DNA of 64,000 bases from Brooklawnia sp963780175 (GCA_963780175.1 CAWAAT010000001.1:1116001-1180000); one strand, 5' to 3'; counted from the first letter of the stretch, positions 34,939 through 45,606 are shown. The notes: generated by a model from the letters alone, not told the origin. A program made the numbers and translations.

Positions 34939-35766
34939 CTACCAGATGCAGTGGTCGCCGGCCGGGAGCCCGCTCAGCAACCAGTCGATCCAGCCGTCGA
35001 CACCCTCGCCTGTTCTCGCCGACAGCTTCAGGACCGTCGCGGACGGGTTCACCTGGGCGAGGTTGCGGATGAAGAGGTCCAGGTCGAAGTCGAGATAAGG
35101 GGCAAGATCCATCTTGTTCACCACGACGGCCTCCACCGAGCGGAACATCACCGGGTACTTCAGTGGTTTGTCCTCGCCCTCGGTGATCGAGTAGACCATT
35201 GCCTTGCGGTGCTCACCGACGTCGAACTCGGCGGGGCACACCAGATTGCCGACGTTCTCGATCACCACCAGATCGAGGCGCTCGAGGTCCAGACCCCGCA
35301 GCGCCTGGGCGACCATGGGCGCGTCCAGATGGCACTCGCCACCGAATCCCTGCCCGGTGTTGAGCAGCGAGATCTGGGCACCCCGCCCGCTCAGTCGTTC
35401 CGCGTCCAACGGCGTCTCGATGTCTCCCTCGACGATTCCCACCTTCACTCGGCCCGCCAATTCGTCGAGCGTGCGCTGTAACAGGGCCGTCTTGCCTGCC
35501 CCCGGCGAGCTCATCAGGTTGACGCAGTGCACCCCCGCCTGTTCGAGACGGGCCCGATTGGCGTTCGCCTTCAGGTCGTTCTCGGCAAAGATGTCCTCCA
35601 GAACCTCCACCCGCTGACGACCTGTCTCGTACCCCGAGTGATCGCCGATCACCTCCGGATCGATGCGGTTGCGGTCATGGTCGTGATCATGCGAGTGCCC
35701 ATGGCCTGACTCGTCGTGGTCGTGCGTGTGCACGGTCCCGTCATCGTGACGATGGAAACGCCCCAT
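34939..35766 (-). CDS. hypB: Hydrogenase nickel GTPase HypB
   Basis: A 275-residue GTPase that delivers nickel with HypA. The N-terminus is His/Asp-rich (HTHDHDESGHGHSHDHDHD), a nickel-storage region. The P-loop is MSSPGAGKTALL, switch regions EGDIETPLDAERL and GGECHLDA contain the interface metal site, and the NKMD motif gives guanine specificity. The ATG at 35766 is chosen because it starts just before the His-rich stretch. It lies 43 bases downstream of hypA copy 2. Confidence 0.95.
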   Translation of the reverse strand: MGRFHRHDDGTVHTHDHDESGHGHSHDHDHDRNRIDPEVIGDHSGYETGRQRVEVLEDIFAENDLKANANRARLEQAGVHCVNLMSSPGAGKTALLQRTLDELAGRVKVGIVEGDIETPLDAERLSGRGAQISLLNTGQGFGGECHLDAPMVAQALRGLDLERLDLVVIENVGNLVCPAEFDVGEHRKAMVYSITEGEDKPLKYPVMFRSVEAVVVNKMDLAPYLDFDLDLFIRNLAQVNPSATVLKLSARTGEGVDGWIDWLLSGLPAGDHCIW

Positions 35767-35809
35767 TGCGCTCTCCTTCTCCAACCCATCCCGGCAAGCC
35801 CTGCCCACC

Positions 35810-36145
35810 CTAGTCGAGGTCGATGGCAGTCACCCGGAACTCCTCGCCGCTGATCACCCGGGACCTGGGCCCGCCGCACTCCCGGCAGTCGAAACCCAAC
35901 TCCCCGTCCATGAACCGCTCGCCACCACACAGGTCACAGTGCAGCCGCGCCGGGACCGGGGTGACGCGCAGTTCGGAGCCCTCGAGTTCGGTGCCGGCCA
36001 CCACGAAACCCCAGGCATTCACCAGCGACTCGGGTACAACCTGCCGAAGCTGGCCGGCCTCGACGTGGACGACGGCCACCGCGCGTCCAGCAGCCGCTCG
36101 CGAAACGATCCGTGCCATTTGATGACATAGCGACAATTCGTGCAC
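35810..36145 (-). CDS. hypA: Hydrogenase nickel chaperone HypA (copy 2)
   Basis: A 111-residue HypA. The GTG at 36145 gives M-HELSLCHQMARIV, with the essential His2; the longer open frame would bury it. Zinc ligands are HCDLCGGE and DCRECGG. It is the first gene of the hypA-hypB-small-large-cytochrome-protease run and so is probably the partner for the main hydrogenase. It is only distantly similar to copy 1 at 29716. Confidence 0.92.
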   Translation of the reverse strand: MHELSLCHQMARIVSRAAAGRAVAVVHVEAGQLRQVVPESLVNAWGFVVAGTELEGSELRVTPVPARLHCDLCGGERFMDGELGFDCRECGGPRSRVISGEEFRVTAIDLD

Positions 36146-36209
36146 GACCACCTCCCGCCCGACTTCTACCACAAGTCGGCAGCTGCGCCCAGAGGGTTAC
36201 GCTGAACCC

Positions 36210-38618
36210 ATGCCTCCCGGGACCGAAGCCAGCCGGCCCGGCGCGCAGGCCCTTGAACGTCGGCACTTCCAGTTGCGCGGGGTCGTGCAGGGTGTCGGCT
36301 TCCGTCCACACGTCGGCAGGGTTGCCGCCAGGCATGGGGTGAGCGGCGTCTGCGGAAACGACGACCAGCGGGTCTTCATCGAGGCCCAGGCCACCGCAGC
36401 CGTGCTGGATGAGTTCTGGGCCGATCTCCTGGTCAACCTGCCACCGCTGGCCCGAGTGGTGTCGACGGACGTGGCTCAACTCACCGTGCAACCCGGGGAG
36501 ACCAGTTTCGTCATCGTGGCGAGCCGTCGTCTGGCCGGTGTCCGAACCCTGATTCCCGCCGACGTCGCGACCTGCGACGACTGCCTCGCAGAGATGGCTG
36601 ACCCGGACGACCGTCGTTTCGCCTACCCGTTCACCAACTGCACGAACTGCGGGCCACGCCTGACGATCATCACCGATCTGCCGTACGACCGGCCCCAAAC
36701 CACCATGAGTCAATTCCCCATGTGCCGAGCCTGTGAGCGCGAGTACCTCGATCCCGACGACCGGCGGTTCCACGCCCAACCGATCAGTTGTCCAGACTGC
36801 GGTCCGAGGTTGTGGTTGGTGGACGCGGGCTCCGGCATACTCCCGGAGCCCGACGATCGGGCCCCGGACTGGGTGCCGGGCGACCGAACGTCCCAACGCG
36901 AGGTGGTTGAGGCCACCACCGCACGCCTGAGGGCCGGCCACGTGGTCGCCGTGAAGGGGCTCGGGGGCTTCCACCTGATGTGCGATGCCCGCAATCCGCA
37001 GGCCGTCGCCACCCTGCGCCGACGCAAGCACCGAGCGGGGAAACCCTTTGCGGTGATGGTGGCCGATGAGGAAGCAGCCTGCCGGCTGGCCCGACTGGCC
37101 CGCGAGCACCGCGAGCTGCTGACCAGTCCGGCCCGCCCCATCGTCATCGCTCCCATGAGCGACGACTACGATCTCTGCGAACAGGTCGCGCCCGGCCTCG
37201 GTGACGTGGGCGTGATGCTGGCCTACACACCCCTGCACGCGCTCTTGCTGGCAGATCCGGCTCTGGCGTTGGTGGCCACCTCGGGCAACCTGTCAGAGGA
37301 ACCACTGTGCTACACGAACCCCGACGCACAGGCCCGGCTCTCGCAATTGGCGGACGCGCTGCTGCTCCACGACCGCTCGATCCACGTGCCGGTGGAGGAC
37401 TCCGTCCACCTGGCCGGCGACCAGGGGAGCCAGCCCGTTCGCCGGTCGCGTGGTTACGCCCCGCTGCCGGTCGTCCTGCCCGACGACGGGCCGCCCACCC
37501 TGGCGGTCGGCGGTGAGTTGAAGAACACGTTCACCCTGGCCGTGGGAGACCTGGCCCATGTGTCGGCGCACATCGGCGACATGGATTCGTTGGCGTCCCA
37601 GCAGGCGTTCGACGCCTCGGTGGCCCAATTGGTGGCGATGCGTCGGGCGCAACCCCAGATCGTGGTGGCCGACCTGCACCCGGGCTACGCAACGACGGGT
37701 TGGGCGCATCGCTACGTGGCCGCGCATCCCGACGTGGCTCTGGTGCAGGTGCAGCATCACCTGGCCCACGCCCTGTCGCTGGTTGCCGAACAGGGTCTGA
37801 ACACCGGTTCGGTGGTTGTGGGGGCGCTGGACGGCACCGGTTATGGGCCTGACACGACCATCTGGGGTGGCGAGATCCTGCGCATCGACCTGCCGGACGA
37901 GGGCGCCTCCGACCAACCGGTGTACTGGTCGCGAGTCGACCACGTGCCCACCTTCGGGCTGGTCGGCGGCGACCGGGCCATCCGCGATCCGTGGCGGGTG
38001 GCGTTGGGTCTGGGTGCCGTCTGGCAGCTCGACCTGGGCCACACGCCCGCCTGGCGGCAGGCACCCGAGGCCGAGCGACGGCTGGTGGCGTCCCAACTGG
38101 CCAGCGGCTTCGGCGTGATACCCACCAGTTCCGCCGGACGCCTCTTCGATGCCGCCTCGGCGATGCTGGGTGTCTGCCTGCACACCAGCTACGAGGCCGA
38201 AGCTGCGATGCGGCTGGAGCGTGCGGCCACCAGCTGGCAAACCACCCCACTCGACCGGACGAAGGGCCCTGACAGTTTCCGTCAGGTCTTCACAGAACTG
38301 CTCGCCCAGCCCACGATGCCGGTGGCCCAGCGGGCCTGGCGCTTCCACTGGCAACTCGCCATGAGGTTCGCGGACGTCCTGACCCGCGCCGCGCAGCAGG
38401 CCGGCACCGAGGTGATCGGTCTGACCGGCGGAGTGCTGGCCAACCGGTTGTTCTCCGGGATGCTCATCGAAGAGCTGGCCAGACTCGACCTCACGGTGCT
38501 CACCCACCAGGTGGTTCCGCCCAACGACGGCGGCCTGTCGCTGGGTCAGGCGTGGGCGGGACGACTGGTCACCGCCGGACGCCTCATCGAGTCACCCGTT
38601 GGCCAGGGGGTTGGCTAG
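36210..38618 (+). CDS. hypF: Carbamoyltransferase HypF
   Basis: An 802-residue enzyme that activates carbamoyl phosphate and loads it on HypE to make the CN ligands. Domain order: acylphosphatase (RGVVQGVGFRPHVGRVA), two zinc fingers (CDDCLAEM, NCTNCGPR, MCRACERE, CPDCGPRL), YrdC-like (KGLGGFHLMCDARNP, RRRKHRAGKPFAVMV) and Kae1-like with the metal site QVQHHLAHALSLV. It is divergent from hypA copy 2 (64 bases) and convergent with hypE, the two stop codons overlapping at CTAG. Confidence 0.96.
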   Translation: MPPGTEASRPGAQALERRHFQLRGVVQGVGFRPHVGRVAARHGVSGVCGNDDQRVFIEAQATAAVLDEFWADLLVNLPPLARVVSTDVAQLTVQPGETSFVIVASRRLAGVRTLIPADVATCDDCLAEMADPDDRRFAYPFTNCTNCGPRLTIITDLPYDRPQTTMSQFPMCRACEREYLDPDDRRFHAQPISCPDCGPRLWLVDAGSGILPEPDDRAPDWVPGDRTSQREVVEATTARLRAGHVVAVKGLGGFHLMCDARNPQAVATLRRRKHRAGKPFAVMVADEEAACRLARLAREHRELLTSPARPIVIAPMSDDYDLCEQVAPGLGDVGVMLAYTPLHALLLADPALALVATSGNLSEEPLCYTNPDAQARLSQLADALLLHDRSIHVPVEDSVHLAGDQGSQPVRRSRGYAPLPVVLPDDGPPTLAVGGELKNTFTLAVGDLAHVSAHIGDMDSLASQQAFDASVAQLVAMRRAQPQIVVADLHPGYATTGWAHRYVAAHPDVALVQVQHHLAHALSLVAEQGLNTGSVVVGALDGTGYGPDTTIWGGEILRIDLPDEGASDQPVYWSRVDHVPTFGLVGGDRAIRDPWRVALGLGAVWQLDLGHTPAWRQAPEAERRLVASQLASGFGVIPTSSAGRLFDAASAMLGVCLHTSYEAEAAMRLERAATSWQTTPLDRTKGPDSFRQVFTELLAQPTMPVAQRAWRFHWQLAMRFADVLTRAAQQAGTEVIGLTGGVLANRLFSGMLIEELARLDLTVLTHQVVPPNDGGLSLGQAWAGRLVTAGRLIESPVGQGVG

Positions 38619-39742
38619 CAGATTCGCGGCAGCGGATCGCCCACCAGCATGTCGACCATGCGGGTGCCACCGAAACCGGTCACCAGCACCACCGACGAGG
38701 CCGGCTCGCTGACGATGCGTCCCACCGCGTCGGCCTCCTCCCCACCGGGGGTGGCCCGCAACGCCTGTACCGCGGCGTCCGCCTGGTCTGCCGGCACCAC
38801 GGCCACGAACATCCCCTCGTTGGCCACGTAGATCGGGTCGATTCCCAGCATGTCGCAGGCCGCCCGGGTCATCTCGTGGACGCGCAGCCGGCCGTCCTCG
38901 ACGACCACCCCGAAACCGCTGGCCTGCGCCAACTCGTTGAGCACCGTGCCCAGTCCACCGCGAGTCGCATCGCGCAGCCACCTGGTGGCGGGCGCGGCCG
39001 CGAACAGCGCCTCCACAAGTCCGTTCACCGCCCGGGTGTCGGACGTGATGGCCGCATCGATGGCCAGGTCGCCGCGCGCCAGCATCACCGCCATCCCGTG
39101 GTCGCCGATGGCCCCCGAGCAGATCACCTTGTCACCCGGCTGCACGTGGCGGGCACCCAGCGTGCGCCCGGTCGGCACCAACCCCACCCCGGCCGTGGTG
39201 ATGAAGAGCTGGTCTGCAGCCCCGCGAGGCACCACCTTGGTGTCGCCGGTCACGATGCGCACCCCGGCCGCCCTGGCCGCGTCCCGCATGGCAGCCACCA
39301 CGGAGCGCAGGACGTCGATGGGCAGGCCCTCCTCGAGGATGAAGGCGGCACTGAGCAGGCGCGGCACCGCGCCACTGACCGACAGATCGTTGACCGTGCC
39401 GTTGACGGCCAGCTCACCGATCGAACCACCCGGGAAGACGATCGGGTTCACCACGTAGGAGTCGGTCGAGAACGCCAGCCGGGCCCCGGCAAGATCGTCG
39501 GCCGCAACCCCGGCGAGCAGCTCACCGAGATCGCTGACCGCCGCGTCGTTGAGCTCTTCGAGGATTTCATTGCCGTATCCGGGCAGGAAGACCTGTTCGA
39601 CCAGGGCCGCCGATGCCTTGCCGCCAGCACCGTGCGCCAGGGTGATGACATCGTCGTCGAGTCGGTTGCCCAGGCGCCGGATCCGTTCGATCCGCTGGTT
39701 CACCTGGTCCTCATCGTCGTTGAGCCGATTCCGCGGATCCAT
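38615..39742 (-). CDS. hypE: Hydrogenase maturation factor HypE
   Basis: A 375-residue protein of the PurM-like family. ITLAHGAGGKASAALVEQVF and FSTDSYVVNPIVFPGG are the ATP-binding regions, and RDATRGGLGTVLNELA is conserved. The last residues PLPRIC end in the Cys that carries the thiocarbamate, then thiocyanate. The start is the ATG at 39742; an open frame continues far upstream but is antisense to hypD. The gene is divergent from hypC copy 1. Confidence 0.95.
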   Translation of the reverse strand: MDPRNRLNDDEDQVNQRIERIRRLGNRLDDDVITLAHGAGGKASAALVEQVFLPGYGNEILEELNDAAVSDLGELLAGVAADDLAGARLAFSTDSYVVNPIVFPGGSIGELAVNGTVNDLSVSGAVPRLLSAAFILEEGLPIDVLRSVVAAMRDAARAAGVRIVTGDTKVVPRGAADQLFITTAGVGLVPTGRTLGARHVQPGDKVICSGAIGDHGMAVMLARGDLAIDAAITSDTRAVNGLVEALFAAAPATRWLRDATRGGLGTVLNELAQASGFGVVVEDGRLRVHEMTRAACDMLGIDPIYVANEGMFVAVVPADQADAAVQALRATPGGEEADAVGRIVSEPASSVVLVTGFGGTRMVDMLVGDPLPRIC

Positions 39743-39845
39743 GGTTCCCCCTTGTGGACGGCCTGGCCCGCCAGATTCCGACCCCGGCCAAGGTGGTGCC
39801 ATACTAACGGCATCATCGGAGGGCGCCACGAAGGAGCTGATCGAC

Positions 39846-40157
39846 ATGTGCCTGGGGGTCCCAGCCGAGATCGTCGAGATCCCCGAGGGACAGACGGGGC
39901 GCGCGAAGGTGTCGATCAGCGGAGTCGAACGCCTGATCTCGACCGACCTGCTGATCGAGGACACCCTGCAGGTCGGCGACTGGGTGCTGGTCCACGTCGG
40001 TTTCGCGCTGAGTCGCATCGATGCGGACGAGGCCGCGATCACCCTCGAACAGATCCGTCTGCTGGGTGGTGAGGTACTCACGACGGAGGTCGAATCCTTC
40101 GCCACCAGCGCCATCGGCTCGCCCCCGCCCGCCCAGGCCGGCGAGGGGTCTCGATGA
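39846..40157 (+). CDS. hypC: Hydrogenase maturation chaperone HypC (copy 1)
   Basis: A 103-residue HypC: MCLGVPAEIVEI at the start with the essential Cys2, and LQVGDWVLVHVGFALSRID in the core. A 25-residue low-complexity tail makes it longer than most HypC proteins (75-95). GAAGGAGCTGATCGAC gives a clear ribosome site. Its stop overlaps the hypD ATG (ATGA). It is divergent from hypE with 103 bases between. Confidence 0.93.
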   Translation: MCLGVPAEIVEIPEGQTGRAKVSISGVERLISTDLLIEDTLQVGDWVLVHVGFALSRIDADEAAITLEQIRLLGGEVLTTEVESFATSAIGSPPPAQAGEGSR

Positions 40158-41302
40158 GGTTCGTGGACGAGTTCCGCGACCCGCAGGGGGCCCGCGCACT
40201 GCTGCACCAGATCGAGGAGTTGGCCGCCCGGCTGGATGGCCCGCTCCACCTGATGGAGATCTGCGGAGGTCACACCCACACCATCTACCGGTACGGTATC
40301 GAGAACCTGTTGCCCGGAAACGTCGAGCTGGTCCACGGCCCGGGTTGCCCGGTCTGCGTGATCCCGATGGGCCGGGTGGACGACGGGCTGTGGCTGGCCC
40401 ACCAACCGGAGGTGATCCTGGCCACCTTCGGCGACATGATGCGGGTTCCGGGTTCCCACGAGTCGATGCTGCAGGCCAGGGCGCAGGGCGCCGACGTCCG
40501 TTTCGTCTACTCGCCACTGGACGCCCTGCAGATCGCCCGCGACAACCCCGATCGCGAGGTCGTGTACTTCGCTGTGGGATTCGAGACCACGGCGCCCTCC
40601 ACCGCCGTGACTCTGGTGCAGGCCCGCGCCCAGCAGGTGGGCAACTTCTCGGTTTTCAGCAACCACGTGACGATCGAGCCGCCGCTGCGCACCATCGTCA
40701 ACTCCGGCGACACCGTGGTCGACGGGTTCATCGGACCGGGCCACGTGGCCACCGTGGTGGGCACCGCCGCGTTCGAGTTCCTGGCTGCCGAATACAACCT
40801 GCCGGTGGTCGTGGCGGGGTTCGAGCCGCTCGATGTGCTCCAGTCGGTGGCCATGCTGCTCGAGCAGTTCGTCAGCGGTCAGGTCGCCGCCGGCCACGCC
40901 GAGGTGGGCAACCAGTACTCCCGGGTGGTTCGACGCGACGGCAACCCGCAGGCCATGGCCGTGATGGCCGACTGCTTCGGCGTCCGTGAGACTTTCGAGT
41001 GGCGGGGTCTGGGCTGGATCGCGAACTCCGGACTCGGCATCGCCGAGAAGTACGCAGACTGGGACGCCGAACGTCGCTGGCAGGTCCCGGGGCTTGCGGT
41101 GGCGGATCCCCCAGCTTGTGAGTGCGGCGCCGTGCTCACCGGCAGAATAAAGCCGTGGCAGTGCCGGGTCTTCGGTACCGCCTGCACACCGACCACTCCC
41201 GTCGGCACCTGCATGGTTTCTCCAGAGGGCGCCTGCGCGGCCTACTACAACTTCGGCCGCCTCGACCGAGAGATGAGCCAGAAAGTCAGCATCGTCGACT
41301 GA
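40154..41302 (+). CDS. hypD: Hydrogenase maturation protein HypD
   Basis: A 382-residue protein that assembles Fe(CN)2CO with HypC and HypE. Conserved cysteine motifs are MEICGGHTHTIYRYG and HGPGCPVCVIP, and the [4Fe-4S] site uses C-terminal cysteines (ACECGAVLTGRIKPW, FGTACTPTTPVGTCMVS). GFETTAPSTA is also typical. It is translationally coupled to hypC. Confidence 0.97.
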   Translation: MRFVDEFRDPQGARALLHQIEELAARLDGPLHLMEICGGHTHTIYRYGIENLLPGNVELVHGPGCPVCVIPMGRVDDGLWLAHQPEVILATFGDMMRVPGSHESMLQARAQGADVRFVYSPLDALQIARDNPDREVVYFAVGFETTAPSTAVTLVQARAQQVGNFSVFSNHVTIEPPLRTIVNSGDTVVDGFIGPGHVATVVGTAAFEFLAAEYNLPVVVAGFEPLDVLQSVAMLLEQFVSGQVAAGHAEVGNQYSRVVRRDGNPQAMAVMADCFGVRETFEWRGLGWIANSGLGIAEKYADWDAERRWQVPGLAVADPPACECGAVLTGRIKPWQCRVFGTACTPTTPVGTCMVSPEGACAAYYNFGRLDREMSQKVSIVD

Positions 41303-41305
41303 ACC

Positions 41306-42337
41306 ATGGCCAAGCAGATCAGCCTCGAGCAGGCCTTGCGAACCCGCGGTACACCAGGGGTGACCGGGCTGCTGCGGACGCGTCCCGACCTCGCCCGACC
41401 GATTCCCCGCAGTCTGGACGACCTCGTCGAACGCAGCCTCACTGTCGCGTCGACCACGCGAGCGCTGGCCGGCCTGGCTCCCCGTCTGCTGCGCGTCCTG
41501 ATGGCTCTGGCTGCCGAACTGCCTACCGAACTGCTGCCCGTCCCCGCCGATGGCGACCAGGACGAGGCGCTGGCGCACCTCACCGACCGCGGGCTGGTGT
41601 GGGGTGATCCGCCTCACTGCAGCGAGGCGGTCCGTCGATTGCTCGGCCCCTACCCGGCGGGGCTGGCCCCCGCGAGCACCCAGCCGTTGACCGACGACCG
41701 CGTTGCCGCAGCCCTGCAGGTGCTGCGCGCCGCCGACCGCGCGGTACTCGACCGACTGGCGTGGGGGCCCCCGATCGGCGCTGTGGCCGATGCTGACCGG
41801 AGGGTGAGACTGCAGGACGCCGAGTCACCGATCGACCGGCTCCTGGCCCTCGGCCTGCTGCGACCGTTGGACGCCGGGAGGGTGATCCTGCCCCGCGAGG
41901 TCGCCATCGAGCTGCGCGGTGGACGGGTCTTCGACCCTGAGTCCGGGCGTCCCGACCTGCCCTCGTTCGCCGTCCAGATCGAGGACGCCGCACACCCAAC
42001 GGTTCAACCCGTGCCTTCCCCGGCCCACCCGGAGCCGTCCCCAGCACACCTGGACCACCTGGCGGCCTGGTTGCTCGGTCAGGGGTCCACCGAGGTCGGC
42101 TGGTTGACCAGACTGCGCACCGCGGCCGAGCAGGACCGGTGGGTGTTCCTCAGCCACGCGAACGAGGACGGCACGGTCTGGGTCGATGAGGTGCGGGTGC
42201 TGACCATCGCCCAAGGTTCGGCCTACCTTGTTCGGCGGGCGGGACGTCGGTTCAGCGTGCCGCTGCGTCGGGTCGTGGACGTCCAGGTCACCGAACCCGT
42301 GGTGATCAACGACCTGGCTAGCCCGGATGAGCCGTGA
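41306..42337 (+). CDS. Truncated helicase-associated (XPB/Ssl2-like) protein
   Basis: A 343-residue protein. The first 140 residues match the N-terminus of actinobacterial helicase-associated-domain proteins (RTRPDLARPIPRSLDDLVERS, LLRVLMALAAELPTE, RLLGPYPAGLAP). The last 75 residues look like their C-terminal WYL-like barrel (WVFLSHANEDGTVWVDEVRV, RRFSVPLRRVVDVQV). Family members are usually 700-850 residues, with a long middle that is absent here. It starts three bases after hypD but is unlikely to be part of maturation; it overlaps the convergent NUDIX gene by 20 bases. The function is unknown. Confidence 0.6.
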   Translation: MAKQISLEQALRTRGTPGVTGLLRTRPDLARPIPRSLDDLVERSLTVASTTRALAGLAPRLLRVLMALAAELPTELLPVPADGDQDEALAHLTDRGLVWGDPPHCSEAVRRLLGPYPAGLAPASTQPLTDDRVAAALQVLRAADRAVLDRLAWGPPIGAVADADRRVRLQDAESPIDRLLALGLLRPLDAGRVILPREVAIELRGGRVFDPESGRPDLPSFAVQIEDAAHPTVQPVPSPAHPEPSPAHLDHLAAWLLGQGSTEVGWLTRLRTAAEQDRWVFLSHANEDGTVWVDEVRVLTIAQGSAYLVRRAGRRFSVPLRRVVDVQVTEPVVINDLASPDEP

Positions 42338-42887
42338 GGTGACCGAGAGCCACCGGGACGGTGGACTCCTCCACTTGGCCGAGATCAAGGAGTTCGCCAG
42401 CCTCGATCGCAGCCAACAGGCGCACCAGATCACCCGGCCAGATCGTGAGGTCGGCCAACTCGGGTGGGGTGAACCAGCGAAAACCTGACAACGTGACCTG
42501 CTCCTCGGCCGTGAATCCGGCGGTGTCCGGTTCGTAGGTCGCCGGCAGATCGAGGGCGAAGAAGTGCTCGGTCTGCACCAGCACCTGGTCGGTGTAGCCG
42601 TGGTGGACGACTCGGCGCGCGATCGGCCCGATGAAGTCCTCCGCTGCCACCTGTAGCCCGGTTTCCTCGGCCAGTTCGCGGGCTGCGGCGTCCCGCGGCG
42701 TCTCACCGGCGTCCAGTCCGCCGCCGGGCGTCACCCACCAGCCAGAGCCGGGCAGCCCCGGGTCGGTGTCGGCCACCAGCAGCACCCGTCCCTGCGCGCG
42801 CACCACGATTCGAGCGGCCTGGCGGGTGCGCAGGGGACGCTCGGGCGGCGGGACCGCCACCATGGGCCGCCGGTCATTCTCGCTCAT
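42318..42887 (-). CDS. NUDIX hydrolase
   Basis: A 189-residue protein with the Nudix box GGGLDAGETPRDAAARELAE continuing ETGL, which matches Gx5Ex7REUxEExGU and binds the divalent cation for hydrolysis of nucleoside diphosphate derivatives. The substrate cannot be told. The ATG at 42887 (MSENDRRP) is chosen over an upstream GTG. It overlaps the preceding convergent gene by 20 bases. Confidence 0.9.
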   Translation of the reverse strand: MSENDRRPMVAVPPPERPLRTRQAARIVVRAQGRVLLVADTDPGLPGSGWWVTPGGGLDAGETPRDAAARELAEETGLQVAAEDFIGPIARRVVHHGYTDQVLVQTEHFFALDLPATYEPDTAGFTAEEQVTLSGFRWFTPPELADLTIWPGDLVRLLAAIEAGELLDLGQVEESTVPVALGHLTAHPG

Positions 42888-42942
42888 GAAGGCCACAGTA
42901 TCGGCCACTTCCGGCGTCCGGCCACGCTCGCCGAAGCGTTCG

Positions 42943-43641
42943 TCAGCGGCGCACCGGCTCCGAGTCGAGCAGGATCCGCCACCCGCGCACCAGTGAGCTG
43001 TCCACGTCGGACGAGAAGTCGCGTCCGGGACGCACCTGCGGGCCCACCTGGAAGGACCGGACGCCCACCCTGCTCAGCCAGGCGACGTGCTCGGGCACCA
43101 GTCCCCCACCGGCCAGGATCAGCCGGGCAACCTCAGGATCGTGCCTCGCCCGGGCGATCAGGTCTTCCAGGCCGGCGTCCAGCCCCCGGCTCGAGCCGGC
43201 CGTCAGCACCTGGTCAAGCCCTCGCATGCCCAGCAGCGTCTGCCAGGCGCCGTCGACATCCAGGCAGCGATCGATCGCGTGGTCGAAGGTCCAGGGCCAG
43301 GACGCGACCGCGGTCAATTCCGTCACCACCTCGACGTCCACCTGGGAGTAGCCGTCCAGGAAGCCGAGCACCATGCCCTCGGCACCCTCGGTGAGGTAGC
43401 TGGCGATCAGCCCGTGCAGCCTTGACACCTCGCCCCCGTCGGTCCGGTAGCCCTCACGCAGTCGCAACAGCGGCCTGATGGGCAGCGTGCAGGCCTGCCG
43501 GACGCGCGCGAACGCCGCGGGTTCCGGCGAGGTGCCCTGCCCGGACAGGCCGCCGACCAGCATCAGTCGGTCAGCGCCACCCTCCTCGGCGCGTCGGGCA
43601 TCCTCGGCCGTGAGGACGACCACTTCCAGCAGCCCAGCCAT
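42943..43641 (-). CDS. cutC: CutC family protein
   Basis: A 232-residue TIM-barrel protein of the CutC family. The start MAGLLEVVVLTAEDARRAEE is followed by GGADRLMLV and GLSGQGTSPE, and the conserved PIRPLLRLREG segment (R-P instead of the common M-I-R-P-R) comes next; FDHAIDRC fits the family FHRAFD motif. CutC was first linked to copper homeostasis; its true biochemical role is unsettled. It is monocistronic, downstream of the groEL terminator. Confidence 0.85.
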   Translation of the reverse strand: MAGLLEVVVLTAEDARRAEEGGADRLMLVGGLSGQGTSPEPAAFARVRQACTLPIRPLLRLREGYRTDGGEVSRLHGLIASYLTEGAEGMVLGFLDGYSQVDVEVVTELTAVASWPWTFDHAIDRCLDVDGAWQTLLGMRGLDQVLTAGSSRGLDAGLEDLIARARHDPEVARLILAGGGLVPEHVAWLSRVGVRSFQVGPQVRPGRDFSSDVDSSLVRGWRILLDSEPVRR

Positions 43642-43721
43642 GTGACCATGGTGCACCGTCGGACCTCCGCAGTGGTGGTGGCTTGCCGTTGCCGAGTCCT
43701 GTCAGCGCCCCGGAACATGCA

Positions 43722-43754
43722 GAAGGGCGGTCCCCCATTCGGGAACCGCCCTTC
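43722..43754 (-). terminator. Terminator of groEL
   Basis: GAAGGGCGGT pairs exactly with ACCGCCCTTC, with further C/G pairing in the loop region. It lies 28 bases past the groEL stop on the minus strand. Confidence 0.78.
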
Positions 43755-43781
43755 CAGCTCATACTGGTGATCCGGGTCGGA

Positions 43782-45398
<1,617 letters not shown>

Positions 45399-45544
45399 GG
45401 TCTTGTAAGAATTCCTTTGGCATCAGGGGCAGTGCCCCGGTGGTTGTCCAGTGGTTGCCGGGCTCCCCGGCTCACCCCGTCCCACGACTGCGGTGCCCGC
45501 GACGGACGGCCCTGGGGGCCTCACCTGAATCATGGTCTGAAGTG

Positions 45545-45571
45545 GTGGCACTCCTCGGTTCGGAGTGCCAG
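45545..45571 (-). promoter_or_regulatory. Second CIRCE-like HrcA operator of groEL
   Basis: GTGGCACTC, nine bases, GAGTGCCAG. The inner TGGCACTC/GAGTGCCA arms are perfectly complementary and the N9 spacing equals CIRCE. It lies closer to groEL than the consensus operator at 45580. Confidence 0.65.
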
Positions 45572-45579
45572 CTCCATTC

Positions 45580-45606
45580 TTAGCACTCGACACAGGCGAG
45601 TGCAAA
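45580..45606 (-). promoter_or_regulatory. CIRCE operator of groEL
   Basis: TTAGCACTC, nine bases, GAGTGCAAA. The left arm is exact and the right arm has one mismatch to GAGTGCTAA. It lies about 180 bases upstream of the start codon and predicts HrcA repression relieved by heat shock. Confidence 0.88.

Noticed and set aside
39743..41617. Upstream in-frame extension of hypE
   Set aside because: HypE proteins start near LAHGAGG, and the extension is antisense to hypC and hypD.
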